From: Moringa oleifera
Taxonomy: Eukaryota; Streptophyta; Magnoliopsida; Brassicales; Moringaceae
DNA: 64,000 nucleotides
Direction of reading: 5' to 3'
Assembly: GCA_021397835.1 (NCBI GenBank)
Contig: JAJFZO010000609.1
Span: 8,000,001 to 8,064,000, forward strand
The notes beneath the pieces are model-generated. The model was not told where the DNA came from. It did not search any database and saw only the letters and a program-made list of their open reading frames with translations. The position numbers and the translations under genes were made by a program. Below are positions 36,061 through 50,400 of the stretch, piece after piece (position 1 is the stretch's first letter; the number at the start of each line of letters is the position of its first letter).

Positions 36061-38100
36061 AAAGTGAAGATCAATCCTTCAAGGTCAATGGAGTAAGACT
36101 GAAACCTTGCTTGGAAGGAGATTTTGATGAACAATTCACCTTAATCAAATTGGTTAATCCCTAAGTGTCAATCTTAAGAAGTCCAGCTAAGACTATAAAT
36201 AAAGCACTTATTGGGAGGCAACCTAAGCATTTTCAACTTATTTTAACTTTTTTTTCCTTTAACGTAGTTTATATATAGTTTATATGTTATGTAGTAAAGT
36301 CTAACAGAGTCAACTTGTCATTGTTATAGATGAAAAAGATGAAAAAAAATATGCATTTGGAGTTGCAAAATTTGGAAAGGAAAATTTTTCAAAGTATGAG
36401 ATGCAGAGCCATAGCTTTAGCCACTCCAAGTCGCAGCTCTAAGAATATAAGCGATGAAGCAAGAAAAATAGGTAGAGATTCTAATGCCATAATGTGAGAA
36501 AATTAATGTTGTAATGCTCAATCCAAAGCTGCGACGACTTGAATATAAATGAGAATCAAGAAAGAAACAACTCAAGCCAGCCTTAGTTGATGATGAGCTT
36601 TAAGATGCTGATCTCGATGATTTATAAAACTATAGTCAGATAAGTCCTCTTATTTTTATTTGCTTAATATTTTCCTCTATTGAGGACAATGTGTATTGCA
36701 AGTGAAGGGCTATTTTGAGTTTGTTTCTTTTACTTTGTCTTAAATTTAATTTTGTATTACGACTTTCATGTAAATAATGCGACTTTTATCTTTTATTCAT
36801 GTTATGCTTAGATTGATGATATATTTTAAGTGTTTTCCATGTGCTAATAATGATATTTAATTGACAATAAGTATGACTTATGGATCAATTAAATTATGAC
36901 ATGGGTATGCAATGAAATCAAGAATTGATTTTATTTGATTATGATATCTTCTACATGTGTATGTCTTGAAAACTGAACTACGTATACATTTAAATAAGGT
37001 TCATATGATTTTAAGGTTGTGTGGAGTATCAAATGTATGGAAATATTCTAGAATTAGTTGATCTTCTCTTGAGAAAAAATTTTAGATTATGCATAATTAA
37101 GAAGATGATTTAGGCTATGTTTGGAACATTTGCGCTTCTCATGCCTACCTTTTTATATTTATCCATAGTCAGCCCATTTAAACTTGAACATTAACCCTTT
37201 TTTTTTTTTGTTTAACCTCACAATTGCTAGCTTAAAAATTTCTATCTCTTTTCTATCTTACTTTTGAGCATGAGGATTTTGTTAAAAAAATTTGAGCTAA
37301 GCATGTGTTTGGTGAAAATAATTGTTGAGAATGTTGAGCTAAGCATTATTTGGTGAAAAGAGTTGTTCAATATGTTGAATGAAACATGAATTTAGTGAAA
37401 AGGGTGGATATACAAAAAAGCAAAGTTTTTACTCTCTATTTTTAAAAAAAAAAAAAAAAAGAAAAGAAAAGCTTTGGATGAATTTTTTCTTAAAAAAAAA
37501 AAGAAGAAAAAGCAAACCCTTGGGTTAAAAAGAAAAATCTTCTAGAGAAATGAGTTACCCATTGGAAAAGAAGCAAGTGTAGGAATTTTTTGAAGAGCAC
37601 AAATTCTACCAAAAAAATTTAGAAAGCTCTGCATGTTTCAAGAGTTGATAAACCAAAAATTTCCTTTCTCTATACCTAAACCATACCCTTACATTACAAG
37701 GTGAATAATGTTCTATTGATTCTTAATTATGTGTATCCTACATTAGTGGAGAGAGAAGTGAAAAATAAACATATGAAATGTGATTGTATTTTGATAGTTT
37801 GTTTTTCTTTTCATGTTGTATAACACATATAATAAGGTTTCATAGATGTATGCATGGACATGGATACAGAAAAGAAAGGAAGAGACTTTTGTATGAATTT
37901 TAGTACTTAGGCTTTAATTTTTTCTTGTCTATTTGATTAAACTTGTTAGGCAATTTTTAAGGACATCATAGAAATACTTGAATGTATTGGCACCATAATC
38001 AATTATTTTATTTTATTTTATTTTATTTCGCACAAGGATTAACAACATCTCAAGTGCAGGGGTTTTTGATGAGTTAGTTTTACTAACAATTTATGGTCTT
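36060..38100 (+). other. 3' internal region of the Athila-type element
   Basis: It starts with the post-integrase relic (FKVNGVRLKP, then ALIGRQPKHFQL) followed by non-coding sequence. A long poly-A/poly-G-A low-complexity run lies at about 37430-37520. A GCAGGGGTTTTTGATG word near 38058 may be the polypurine tract and LTR start. Confidence 0.6.
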
Positions 38101-38114
38101 TATATTTATTATTT

Positions 38115-38600
38115 TAATAGTTAACTAGGGATTTGTAATTTATTTTTACGTGTTTTATATTTGTTTTATAGTTAAATTATTTTTTAAGATTTTTTTTAAG
38201 AAAAATTTTACAAAAAGTCAACTCTAATGCCTCACTTTCATAAGTTCAAAACCATATTTCCACAACTTCTTGCATAAATCCCATAAAATAACCAAAGAGT
38301 TTAAAGCTATAGCTCCAAATAATGAAGTTGTAACTCTAGCAAAAAAATTTTAGGAAATTAGTTTTTGTTAATTTTTATTAAGGTTAAGTCTTTAAGCATA
38401 AATGAAATAGATGATGTTTTTATAAGGAGAAGATAGAGATACCAAAAACAAAAAAGAAAGAGAGAAGGGAAGATCCAAGAACGCAAAAACAAGATTGAAG
38501 ATTTTTGGATTTTATTTAAAAATTGTCTTTGTCTCTCTTTTCCTTTATCTTTGATTTTGTTATTTCTTCCATTATGAATAGGAACTAAATTTTTGATTAT
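38115..38600 (+). repeat. 3' LTR of the Athila-type element, truncated
   Basis: It matches the first 450-500 bp of the 5' LTR and stops at about 38600, while the 5' copy continues some 560 bp further. Its last matching words are CCATTATGAATAGGAACTAAA and TTGATTA. Confidence 0.7.
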
Positions 38601-38756
38601 TGTAAATCGGTAAAACCAATACATTGAATCAGACATTTTTGTTATTTGCTTGAATAGAATTTTGATTTGTATTAAATTGACATTTGAAGTGAAAAAAATT
38701 TAAAATACCCAATTTAGCCCCTCTTGAATTGTCACATTAGGACCAACAAAGGGATA
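38600..38756 (+). repeat. LTR-tail fragment related to the solo LTR
   Basis: The words CCCAATTTAGCCCCTCTTG and the ending GGACCAACA resemble the last 150 bp of the solo LTR (CCTAATTCACCC.. and GATCAACA). It abuts the truncated Athila LTR. Confidence 0.4.
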
Positions 38757-38759
38757 TGA

Positions 38760-41250
38760 AGCCATGTGATTTCCTAGATAAAAGATAAGAAAACTCAAGT
38801 GGTATTTAAATATATAACATTAAATAATTAACTACAATTGAATATAACTGATAACTTTTCTATACCATAACTTTTCTACCTAATACACTAACACACTAAC
38901 AAATTTTAGAAAATATAAACAATAGAAACCCCAAATTACAACCAAAATAAGCATTTAAAATGTAAATACAAAGACAAATTAGTGTTTTCGTACACTACAT
39001 TACCCATTATTTTAGTATCTTATAGTCCAAATTAGTTAAAGAATCTTGCCTAATAAAATGAACCCAACCCTAACAAAATTGTTATAAAAATAAAGGAAAA
39101 AGACAATGCATACAATAGTCAACCTGACACAAACATTGGATTTAGGGATCACATAGCTTTTCAAAAACAAGAAAAACCTTAACCTGTGCATCAACAAGCA
39201 TAAGGAAGTAACTTTTTTAAAAAAATGGCCTACTTGAAAAGCTTTGATCTAGGATTATATGCCCGAGTTTGTCGAAAATCAAAGAATTGATTATGCTGCC
39301 AAGTGACATAGAGGGCATGGGCGAATAAAAAAAAAAAAAGCGAACTTGAGGCATCATTTACCTTAGGTAACAAATTTGAAAACCATTGTTACCCTTCGTC
39401 AAACTTTAACGCCATAACCAAAATGTTAACACAGGCTTAACAGGGTTAGTTCCAATCGATATACAGATATCACGGTTTATCTTAAGGGTTTCGATTTGTC
39501 ACTTAAAGTAAATGTTTTTGTGAGATTTTTATCTTATTTTTTATTTATATTAATAATAAAGAGTAAATATTATCTTATTTTTTTAACTTTTTGAAATCAT
39601 AAATAAGTTTGTACTTATATTATAATATGTACTTTAGATTTTTCTTAATCTAATAAAATTTTGTTTTTCTTACGATATGAAAGAATTATGTCTTTCTATT
39701 TATAAGTTACTTATTATGATTTTGATTGCTATTAAATTGAAACTCTCAAATTATAGAATATGTATTTAAAATTTATATTAAAATATACAAGTTATTATCA
39801 AAAAATATTTAAGCTATCATTATAAAAAAATAATTAAAAAATTTAATTTAAATACTTAAAATATATTTTTAAACATTTATATTATAAAAAATTCATAAGA
39901 AATAACTTGTTAGTTTAAAATTATTTAAATTTGAATGATAAAATCAAAATAAAGTGTAAATCTATTTGAATAATTTTTTAAATATTTTAATAATAAAATA
40001 ATATTAAATTTTCATAATAGTTTTGTATTAAATACAAATCAATAAATCATGATTTATTTAAATAGAATTTGAAAGTTTTGATTTGATTGAAAAGAGAAAA
40101 TAAAACTTTAAAGTTTTATTGAAATTTTTTAATTTGATTAGTTTGATTGGAATCCATTAATTTGATTAATTCAATTGAGATCAAATTTTAAAAAATCAAT
40201 CAAAACTAGTTCAAATTTAAATTAAATTTTAAACCGAGCTTAACTGAATCATGATCACCTCCGGTATTCAAGGAGACCTCCAGAAATGGTTTTAAAGGAA
40301 TGATGCCCATGGCTTCATTTCACCTTCATCCTGCAGTTCCCGTTGATTATGTCTTCGTTCATGACTAGTTGAGGTCTTTGGATGCGGTGGCTGATTTGTC
40401 AATTTTTCATCACAACAATAGCAAATTCCTTCCTCCCGTCTCTCCTTAGCTTCTTAGAAAGGTATGCGAAGAAGGTTAGTTCCTAGTTATTCCTTGCATT
40501 AGCTCTGGTTATAAAAGAAAAAGGATGGACAAATACACAAAAGTGCACGTTTAATATTGTTTTTCATGTGATTTTTTAAATTACTAAGTTTTAATTAAAT
40601 ATTTCCATAATTTTGCTTTAAATACTTTAATTGAAAATTATTTAATCTTTCGATTTATTTAATTACAGGTGTGAGAATGATGGAAAATACCATGCAAAAA
40701 AATTTGGCAACCTTAAGTCAAGCCGAGTCTTGTGAGCCAGCAAAACTCTTTGAGACATTAATGAAAACCACATTCAACCATACCATACCCAAAACTAGAG
40801 TTGCAGTTCAACCCACAGCATACACCATTATCATAACCAAAAATACAATTCTATGAGGAACAGTGAGCCGCTCACCATGAGATGATCAGCCTAATTTAAC
40901 AACTGATCTAACTGCCTTTGCTGGGATTTTGATCAATGTTACTTGACAACACATGTCAACTATATAGAGACCTTAGCCTGAGGAGACATACATAAGGCAA
41001 AGAAACTAGTACCCAAATCAGGTTACTGCAGTGCAAGTAATGAAATAATATCTGACTTTCAAGCTCAACCAAAATGGATAAAATCCTATTGTTTCAATCT
41101 CAAGAAGAGGAGGTAATCTCTCTTTTTTCTTGAACAAGAAATTGATTAGCCACAAGAACACAAGAATCTGAATCAGAACTACATCTCGATTTTGAGAGGT
41201 GGGCATCCGCTCTTAACAAAACACTTGGCCACACCAATGATTAATGAAAC
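38760..41250. other. AT-rich intergenic stretch with repeat debris
   Basis: No gene was recognised. A degenerate AATTTGATT-type repeat block occupies 39960-40260. A GC-richer patch at 40260-40480 and a 61-codon frame at 40671 have no recognisable similarity. The 3' UTR of the CNOT10 gene probably ends in the last few hundred bases. Confidence 0.4.
39960..40260. repeat. Degenerate AT-rich repeat block ending AACTGAATCATGATCACC
   Basis: Many loose TTTGATT/AATCAAAT units, ending in a word that matches, in inverted orientation, the start of the block at 15470. It is probably the same class of non-coding element. Confidence 0.35.
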
Positions 41251-41430
41251 CTAGATATGAAAAATAAGATAAAGGAAAAAGAAAAAAAGAAAAAAAAAAA
41301 CTTATTCTCTGAATTGAACTATATATATGTTACAAATCCTCTAAAAGGATTGCTGATCTACTTGCTAACTAGTGCTGAGAGAGGGACCAGAAGCAATGAA
41401 TTAAAGCCAACAACACACTCATCAGAAAGA

Positions 41431-44400
41431 TTATTTGTTCAGTTGTAAGCCACCAGGGAGGAATCTGACATGACTACATTGTTTTAACTTGGCAAGAGCT
41501 TCTTGTGACTTACCAAGGATGAGATCCACATAAACTGCCGTCAGAGTGGCTTCACGATTGTTAGGTACCAAGGACAATGCCTGCAGTACAAAATGTTGGG
41601 CCCGTTCAAGATCACCTTGCATTGCAAACAAGGCTGAGAGATTTGCATAAAGGGTTCCACGTGCCTCTCCTGGATTAAGGAACATCAAATTTTCCGTCTG
41701 GTCTGGGGAAGAATTCTTGGCATTTGCTGATCCCCCATTTAACTCTTCAGAGTCAACAGTCCTTTCCACTCGCCATTGGTCATAGTCCTCCTGGTGGAAT
41801 GGAAATTCAACATTATTTCCTCCTGCTAAATAAATTGACAAATGTTCAGCAGCCTCTTTGGGTCTATTCAGCAGGCAAAGAGCCTCCGCTGCGTAAACAT
41901 GACCTAAAAAAATGTAAATTCTTGAACAATCTGGAAGTCCCAAGAGAGAAGTAGCATTTGACAAGGCTTTGAGAGGATTTTCCAATTCCAACTCTACATA
42001 TGCCAGGTTAGCAAGAAGAGCTTGCCTGATCATAAGATTTTCCCTTCCCTGTATAACTTTGTAACAGGAGATGGAGTTCTGAATGAGCTCCTGGCTTGTT
42101 CCTCCCTTCTGGTCTCTTGCATCCCCATTTGCATTAACCTGACCTAAACTAACCGATACATTAGATGCCTTGGAATCAATGCCATGTAAGTTCTTGTGGT
42201 TCGAGTTCTTGTACGATGCTGCTTCACTCAATTCACTCTCCCCCAAGGATGACATAGAGGGCGAACCAGGCTTCGAATAGTTCAAGTCACGACCATTAAG
42301 CAAGAGCATCGCATTATAAAGACACTGTCGAGCAAGGGACAAAGATAGCTTAGGCTGCCCTTCACTGCCTAAAACCCAGTCATCCTTCTCAACAGATTCC
42401 ACATGTCCGTTTCTTGAAAACCTATCTTCCACTACAAGTTGCCTCCATTTCCCCTTGCCAACAACCTGGATTCTGACTTCTGATCTGTCTGAAGGAGCCT
42501 CACTGGCCTTTAAAAGACCCTTCTGTAAAGCCATCAGACAGCATTCAGCAAGACGAAGCCACAAAAGAGGCTGTTTATAGAAAACTAAACTTGCCTTCTG
42601 GAAACAGTGAGCAGCAAGTATAGGTTTCCCACAAGCCAAGTAAAGTACACCACAATTATATGTTATAAGGAGAGATTTATCCTGTGAGAAAGTTAATAGC
42701 TTCAGAGGCTTCTCTTTCCGAAGAGATGAACTATTACTCAACGCCTTGGAAAACAACACTGATGCTGCATGATATTTCCCAAGCCGATAGTAAATGCAGC
42801 CAAGATTATTATTGAACATGCTCGATATTACTGTTTCTGTCCGATTACTTGATGCCATTAACAACTTGATCGCTTTACGGTGGTTTCCACGAGCATATTC
42901 AAGTTCTGACTTCAGCAAGAGAGCCATTGATGAGTCTCTCCCACGTGCAATGTTCATAGCATGCTTAACTTCTCGCTTTGCCAGTTTCAAGTTTCTAGTG
43001 AGAAGCAGAAATCGAACCTTGTAAAGCTGCAACTTGAGCTTCAGATCAACAGTAGAAATAGACCGATCAACTGTGGCCTTTGGAAGATCATTTGCATGCG
43101 AAAGACCAACAGGCCTAACTAAATTCTGCCCCCCAATTTCCAATAGCACATTATCATAATCAAGCGTCTCGTCCAACAGAGTTCTGGACAAAGGATTGTC
43201 TGAGGCATTAACATTAGTTGCTGAATCCAAGTTGGCAGAATCTGTGGCCAATGGACTGCTTGTAACAGAAGAAGATTTGGAAACCATATTTGCAGACTGC
43301 TGTTGCCCTGTGCTTCCATTTTCACCTTGACTCACACAGCCAACACCAAAAGCTTTTTCCAGATAGTTTAGTACATCCTGGAAAACACAAACCCAAAAAA
43401 AAAAAAAGGGGGCAATCATATTTGGAGCTAAAAGCTATAGAAATGAATACACACCACCAACTATAAAGAATCATGACATCTTAATGCCACATTGTCAGTA
43501 AAAACATAACGATGGATGTCAACGATACAACATCAAAGAAGTTCCATGCCAAAATTCATTCTAGAAAAAGAACATAGAAGGAGCATGTAATCCTTCACTA
43601 CGTCTCTGCAAACGCATTCAATAAGATTATTACTCAGAAACATATAAGAAGCTATTTCAAAAATATTGGGTACCAACTACGCTTTGATCTGCCCTATAAC
43701 ATGACAAATAGAAATCTTACATTACAACTACCCTGAATTGCATGGGAATCTCTTCACTAGTTTTCCCTATTGAGACCAAATCAGTAATTCTATTCTTTTG
43801 TGAAAGCTTTAAACACAAATTCCCACAGTTGCACCCATTTCCAAGTCCACAGTTCTCCACTTGCATCACATTAAGTTTAAGTCAATATCAGCAAAACATT
43901 TTGTAGGACAAAAATTTTCAAGGATGCCTGGCAAAATTTTGTTTTATTTTATTCACCAAATCATTCAGGCACTCCAAACTCTCTTGAGGTTAACAGCAAC
44001 ATTGGTTGTCAAAGTCAATATCTGGATCATAGGGTCATATGATCTCACAACAACATAATCCCACATTCAATAAGGATCCAAACTGCTCCAAAAACATTGT
44101 AGCAAATATAGGATCAGGTGTGAAATTGTAGGAATGGAACAGAACTTCAGTAGCACCAGAAGAGCAGGCATGTTTAACAGAGAAAAAATATGCAGAAAAA
44201 TGGATAAAATAAAAATTAAATAAGAAAAACAAATGCACAAACATAGTAAAAAGCACAAGAGGGTAATAAGAATTCAGTTTCTTTTTAAATTTCTTAAACC
44301 TTATATTTAAACATGAACATTTCTGCACTTGTAAACGGAGGATTCTGTTTGAGATTCATCCTATATTAGGTTAAAAGAGTTACACGTTAAAATTTTCACC

Positions 44401-47400
44401 TTTTTGTCTTGTTCTAGTGAATTAGGCATTTGCTATGAAAAATTTCAAGATTATGATTCTCAATGTAATCTTATGCTTCTCATTCCAACTCCACAATCCC
44501 AAACCAACCCAAATCACCTTACATAGTGGAGGATCCCAATTTTAACAACCTTGGTTGCACCGTTACAAAAGTTATTGCTACCACTGAAAGCATCTAGTCT
44601 TTAGGAAGTAAGAGGAGTTAGTAATTGTAAATCACTACTAGAGGCAGGCCAGCTTCCGATATACTGAATTTGTAGCACAAGAAAATGGAAAGGAAACTGT
44701 GTGAACGGTAATAAGAAAGTAAAACCAAAACTTAAAGATAACACTCAGAAACTCTTGCAGAAGAATAAGATGAAGAAAAAGAGCAAGCGAGAGAGAGAGA
44801 GAAGAAAACTTGGAAGATGCTTGCTTGAAGCTTCACATTAATGAACCTAGGACTAAAGAATCTTGTAAGTGAACTACTACCACTCCTTCAGCACAAACAA
44901 AACCAGATTTTCATTTGAGATTCAATGCCCAGACCCTGATAATGAACCACTCAAGGCTGGTGAGGGTGACCACCAGTGAAGAGGTTGCTTGTGCATGAAA
45001 CACCTAAAACAGCACTTAGTTATGGCTGGTTATCCCACTAGGATAAAAATATAGACAACTAAAGGAGGAACATTTATTATCTGTTACCTCTGCCTGACAG
45101 GGAACATGTCTCCAAGGCTACTATTCATAAGTCGTGATAAAAGAGCACACTCAAGGGGAAAAAGGCATACATTCTACAAGAATAATATGTAACTCAGAGA
45201 ATCCAATTCCAATCAAATCTCAAGACTAAACATGGAACATGAAATGCAATAATCAATTTAAGGTATTTAGGGCAAAACAATACACAAAACCCTATCCCCC
45301 GAATTAGAAAAGTAGGAAAAAATTCTAAAAAGAAAAAACCGTTCTATCTACATGACATTTAATCTGACATAGAAAGTCTAGGATTTAAGAAGCCAATCAA
45401 AGTTACAGCTCCACAGTATTTTCTTTTTCTTCTGCTGCTAGGTTGAAGCGAAGGAATGGGGATTTATGACCTCCTTGAATGTTTCATGTAAGTAGTTAAA
45501 CCGTTCACATTTTTGCTTCCCAAAGCAGTACTAAGAAATTCTCTTCCTGTCTTCAATCTATGTTACACAGACTTCAAGTAATAGCATCAAGTACACGTGT
45601 TGCAGTCAAGAACGCAGCTAAATGCGTCTCATAATGCTATGAGCAGATATTGCTTGGAAGGCCAACATATTAAAAGGGTGAATGTGCAGTGATATCTAAA
45701 AGTTGGAAACTCTACTACAACAGCTTCCCGGAATATTTTATCTAGGGAAAAAAAAAAAAAAAAGTTAGCCACAGTGGTAAGTCTGGTTACAAAGACTGTC
45801 TTGCAGAACGAGAAACGGAAATTAATAGCATGTCTGTGCAGTAGTCAAGAACACAGCTTAAATGTCCACGTATCCAAATTCTAGGCACAGATATTGTTTG
45901 GAAGGTCAACATATCAAAAAGGTGTATGTGCAGAGATATTAATAGTTAGAAACTTTACGTGAAAGCTTCCAGAAATAGTCCGTTTATTTAGAAAAAGGGA
46001 AAAAAAAAAAAAGATCTTGATACAAAGACTGTAACATGGCCATATTGTCTGTAGCTCCTCTCCCCACCATCAGATTTGCCTGTAGTTTGTTTTCATCTAG
46101 GTCTCAGGATAATGGAGTTTAGACCTAGACCTAGATAATGGAGTTTAAAATAGGCGAGATCAAAGAGTGGCCTTTGAGGTTCTTTATTGATGGCTTATAG
46201 TACTTGCTTACTTTCAAAAGCAAAAGCTTAAATCGGCAGCAGCCTCTATGATCATGAGAAATGAGGAAATAAGAGCAGAACACCGCAATTCATAAGAAAA
46301 AGAAGTTCATGAATTGCAGGACTCATGCATTTAAACATCAAGCTTCATTAATTGGGTACTCTTCTGATGCAAGGATTGACCAAATATGAGAAGTTCTAGA
46401 AAGAGGCAAGCACAGCATGCATGAAGAAAACTTATATATTATGAAATGATAAGCAAGTAGAACCATATCTGGGGAGCAGTATACCATTCTGGCCTCACAG
46501 TAAAGCATTGCAAAGCAAGATGAGTGTTACACAGCAATCAGATTGGGCTGGAGAAACTAATCTCTACTTATACACAAGATAGATTCAAGAAAATCTATCA
46601 TCACTATTCATACAGCCATGGCCTTAGGATGTTTTCTCCAGACACTCTCATTTCTGCAGACTACTAGACACATTAGTGATTTGGTGTTCCACCATACAGG
46701 GACCTTTTTTGAAGTAAAAATCAAATATAAAGAAACAAAAAACCCTCTGAGGCATATCTCACTATATTCTACAATACATTATGAGAGGCGAAAAAACCTC
46801 TCCAATAGTTAAACCTAAGATTGCATCTCATAGGATACTCCAAGATAGCACTATTGCACCTAAGAAACATGACACAAGGACCTTCTCACATGCTACCCAT
46901 AACAACAATAAAACTCAGCAAAGTTCAAAATTATTAAAGCCCTAACTACACAGCTACTCACAACATTGACATTAGAACATACCGCAAATTTGGATGCATC
47001 AGAGCAAGCTAGCGCAACGTCCAGCAACAGTAGACAGATTTGAAGAGCTGTTGTCTGCACAATAAAATCATGAGAAACATTGAACAGACAGCTAAAATCA
47101 CTTGAGGAGTTAATGGTTAAAAAATAACATACCTCATCTATGGGTTCGATATTTTGATATAATGGCTCTAAAACTGATAATGCCTTTGAGTATTCATGTA
47201 GATGGAACCAGATAATAGCCTATATAAAATTTTAATATAAAAATGCGTGTTAATACAAAACATAAATTCATATAAAAATTTAAAACGTAAATATTATAGC
47301 CCCTGAACAATGAAATAAGGAGAATGGGTACGTACAATGTTAAGTGTCGCCACAGAAGAATCAAATTCATCCATATAAAGAATACTCCCACTATGTGCTG

Positions 47401-50400
47401 CACTGGTGCTCCCTTTAGGACCCAGTGTAACTTTGTTTCCAACATTGCTTACAGCCTCCATCTGTTCACCAGATGCACGAGCAAGCTCCTCACTCCGCTT
47501 CTAAACAACCACCAAAAAAACTCAGATGAAACCATCATACCACTGAAAACAACTATTGGATGATCATTAACTGTAAAACTTCTCGCCATGAATCGCAGAC
47601 TCGGAGCAAACAACTCAAGAAAGTTTAAAATACAGTAAGCAGGCCTTAAGCAGTAATTCATTTTCCTGTTCACAGTCATGCAGAAGAAGACATCTCCATG
47701 CCAGTGATCACATCACTCCCAGATCCAATCTTTTTTTTTCATACATCAGTTATTTTTATTCAAGTTATCCATAATTCAATGTCATTATTATTAGGATTTA
47801 TGGTCAGAATTTACATGAGCATTTTATAAGAATTTAGATTCTAGATTATTCACCACAAAAACCGTCGGCTTTTGAGCTCTCTTGAGACTGAGTATGCAAC
47901 TTTATTTAGCACCCAAAAAAAAGGCCCTCCTTTCTGCTTACGATAGTGTTAAATCAGAAGTATGCAATAATCTTAAAACACCCCGATTTACTTCATGCCC
48001 ATAACTAAATGTTTGCAACAAAATGAAGTCACAACAGCAACAGTGCAAATAAATGAGATGCATACAATATCAAAAAAAATTTGAAGCACAAAGTACATGA
48101 GATAGCGACACAAGCCCCCTCCATAATTCAGCAATATCCAGGGATCTATTCAATAGGTAGCAGTTATATGACTGCAATAAACAAATTCTGGTCTATACAT
48201 CTTTCATTGTTTGTGGGCTGCAAATACACTCCAAACAGAGTATTTTTCCATTCGCATAATTTCCACATTATATCACGATCTCCATGTAATAGCACCTCCT
48301 ATCCCTCAATTACCGAATCCAAACCCTCATAGTATTAAAACATATTTGGACCCAAGAGTGCTAGAGCTGAGATGAATTACAATATGTCAACATACCTTAT
48401 GCAAATGTTAGAAGCTAGTCAATTCTATTTACCTCCCAAAGGACGTTTCCATGTTCTGCACTATAAGATTCCAAATCTCTTAGTTGCCTTACAGCCAAAA
48501 ATTCTTGTCTATTATAATTTGGAATGTTTAATTAAGTTGTTATCGCAAGATAGACTGGAATTATTGACAGTCAATACTCTTCTACCAGGGAAACTGCTGA
48601 CATCCATAGTTAAACTAGTATAAAACCATCTTTTCCAATGTATCTGCCTCTCTTTTTGTATTGACTTCACCAGAAAATGCAGCATCTTCCGCAAGACCCC
48701 ATAAACATTATTATCTCCTCAGAATTGCAGCATTCTCATTCGGTTTTCAGCATTTTGATTCAGCAAGGCCATTTTTTCTTTTCAGATTTCCATCAGCTTG
48801 CCCACAAAAAAGACCATACCCATACCACATCACATAATCCTCTCCCCCAATTACTTGAGATGCAATCCAACATCTCAAAGACAACCACGAGTAAACAATA
48901 AAACTAGCTCACAATTTCATTTCAACAAAACATAATGGTTTTGGCCATCCAGCAATAATTAATTTTTCAATACCCAGGCAGTAAAAACAATTTATTAAAA
49001 GATCGCATGGCTATCAAGAACTTTACCAAAATTGCATTCTATACAAAACTCAGAGAAAAAAAAATCACTATTTTTCGACCCCTTGAATAGTCAAAATAGC
49101 CGGTTTATTCATAAAGGAGGTAATTATTCATGAATTTATGCAATCTCAAGTAAGTTTAAGAAGAAGAAGGCACCATTTGTACATATAACGCATGCCACAT
49201 TAAACAATTACACATATAACCTGAAGCAAAAAATTTAGTCACTCATTTTCATATGAGAACTGAAAATATATATATATATATATATAGGGGGAGAGAGAGA
49301 GAGAGAGAGAAAGGAGTGGATTGGGCAACCAATAGGATGCACATCAAAAGGGGAAACAAGAGATGCACTTAATTCATGTTTCCTTCCTACTTCTAGCCAT
49401 ATCTGCCAGCCTGTTTCCTCAGTCCCCAGGTTTCTAATTCCTAATTCAATATAAAATTCATATGTTTTCAGAAATTACAGAGATGTAAACACATTTAGAA
49501 GATCTAGTAACAATATTCTTGTTATATAGTGAAATGAAACTCAAGATACCTTCCTCAAATGATGTGTCCCTGACAAAAATGTAAGCATGCGTACGTGGCA
49601 AATCCAAAGGGTCAAAGATTTGATAACATACCTTTACACTGTTAAGTGCTTCAAGCAACTTCTTAGGATCTGAACAACCATCTCTGAAGTATTCAGCAAG
49701 AGCAATATTGTGAAGAACCTAATGAACAATCATTGATTAAAAAGAGCTTAAATGATAAGGCTTTTGAACTTTAAAGATCCTAGCAAATCCCAGGTATCAT
49801 TAACAATTACTAAGTGATTGAGAACATGGTCTACAAATATACCACAATACAACAAAACAAGACTAAAAGAAGCTCAACAAAAAAACCAGCCTCAATCTAG
49901 CTATTAATAAACTTTAAATATCTTATCAACATCTTAAAATAACGGCAAGTCATTTTCAACATTAAAGGACAGTATATGAATAATGGCAGTAAAGCAGCTC
50001 GATCTTCATTTACTTTGTAAAGAACTCTACTTCTGGATAAAGGTCAAAACCATTAACACCATGGATCAATCCCACATGAGCTGATAGAGAACTCTTCCAA
50101 TTGCTCAATTTTTTTTCACAGCAACTCACTCCACTCAGCAGAGGGCATAAAAACAAAAGAGCATGTTGAACTCCTCAATCAAGAGCATAATCCCACTCTT
50201 CCAGATCTAATGTTAGAATTTGACATACTTTGACTATTTTCTGTTTGACATAAAATATCTGGTTCAATGTATCGGCAGATCGAGAATTTGAGGCCCTACG
50301 ATATCTCTGTCATTAAGCTTAGCCCATATGCAAAGCATGCAAGTCAGCCTCCTTGCTGTTAAAGTAAACGCAGGACACCGTTTGTGACTGCAGTCAACTA

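Larger units (their letters stand above)
32360..38600 (+). mobile_element. Athila-type Ty3/gypsy retrotransposon, degenerate and internally deleted
   Basis: Two diverged direct repeats (about 32365-32815 against 38122-38600) mark the LTRs. The primer-binding region TTGGCACCGTTGTTAGGGAT at 33381-33400 is the form typical of Athila and related gypsy elements. Then come gag at 33710-34090, a reverse transcriptase with an FMDD box at 35592-35603, the start of RNase H near 36010, and, directly after, the conserved stretch normally found beyond integrase (FKVNGVRLKP near 36080). Integrase is therefore deleted. All frames carry stops. Confidence 0.85.

Noticed and set aside
37430..37520. Poly-A-rich stretch that might be a processed-transcript tail
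   Set aside because: It lies inside the Athila-type element between polymerase relic and 3' LTR, where low-complexity sequence is usual, and no retrocopied gene precedes it.
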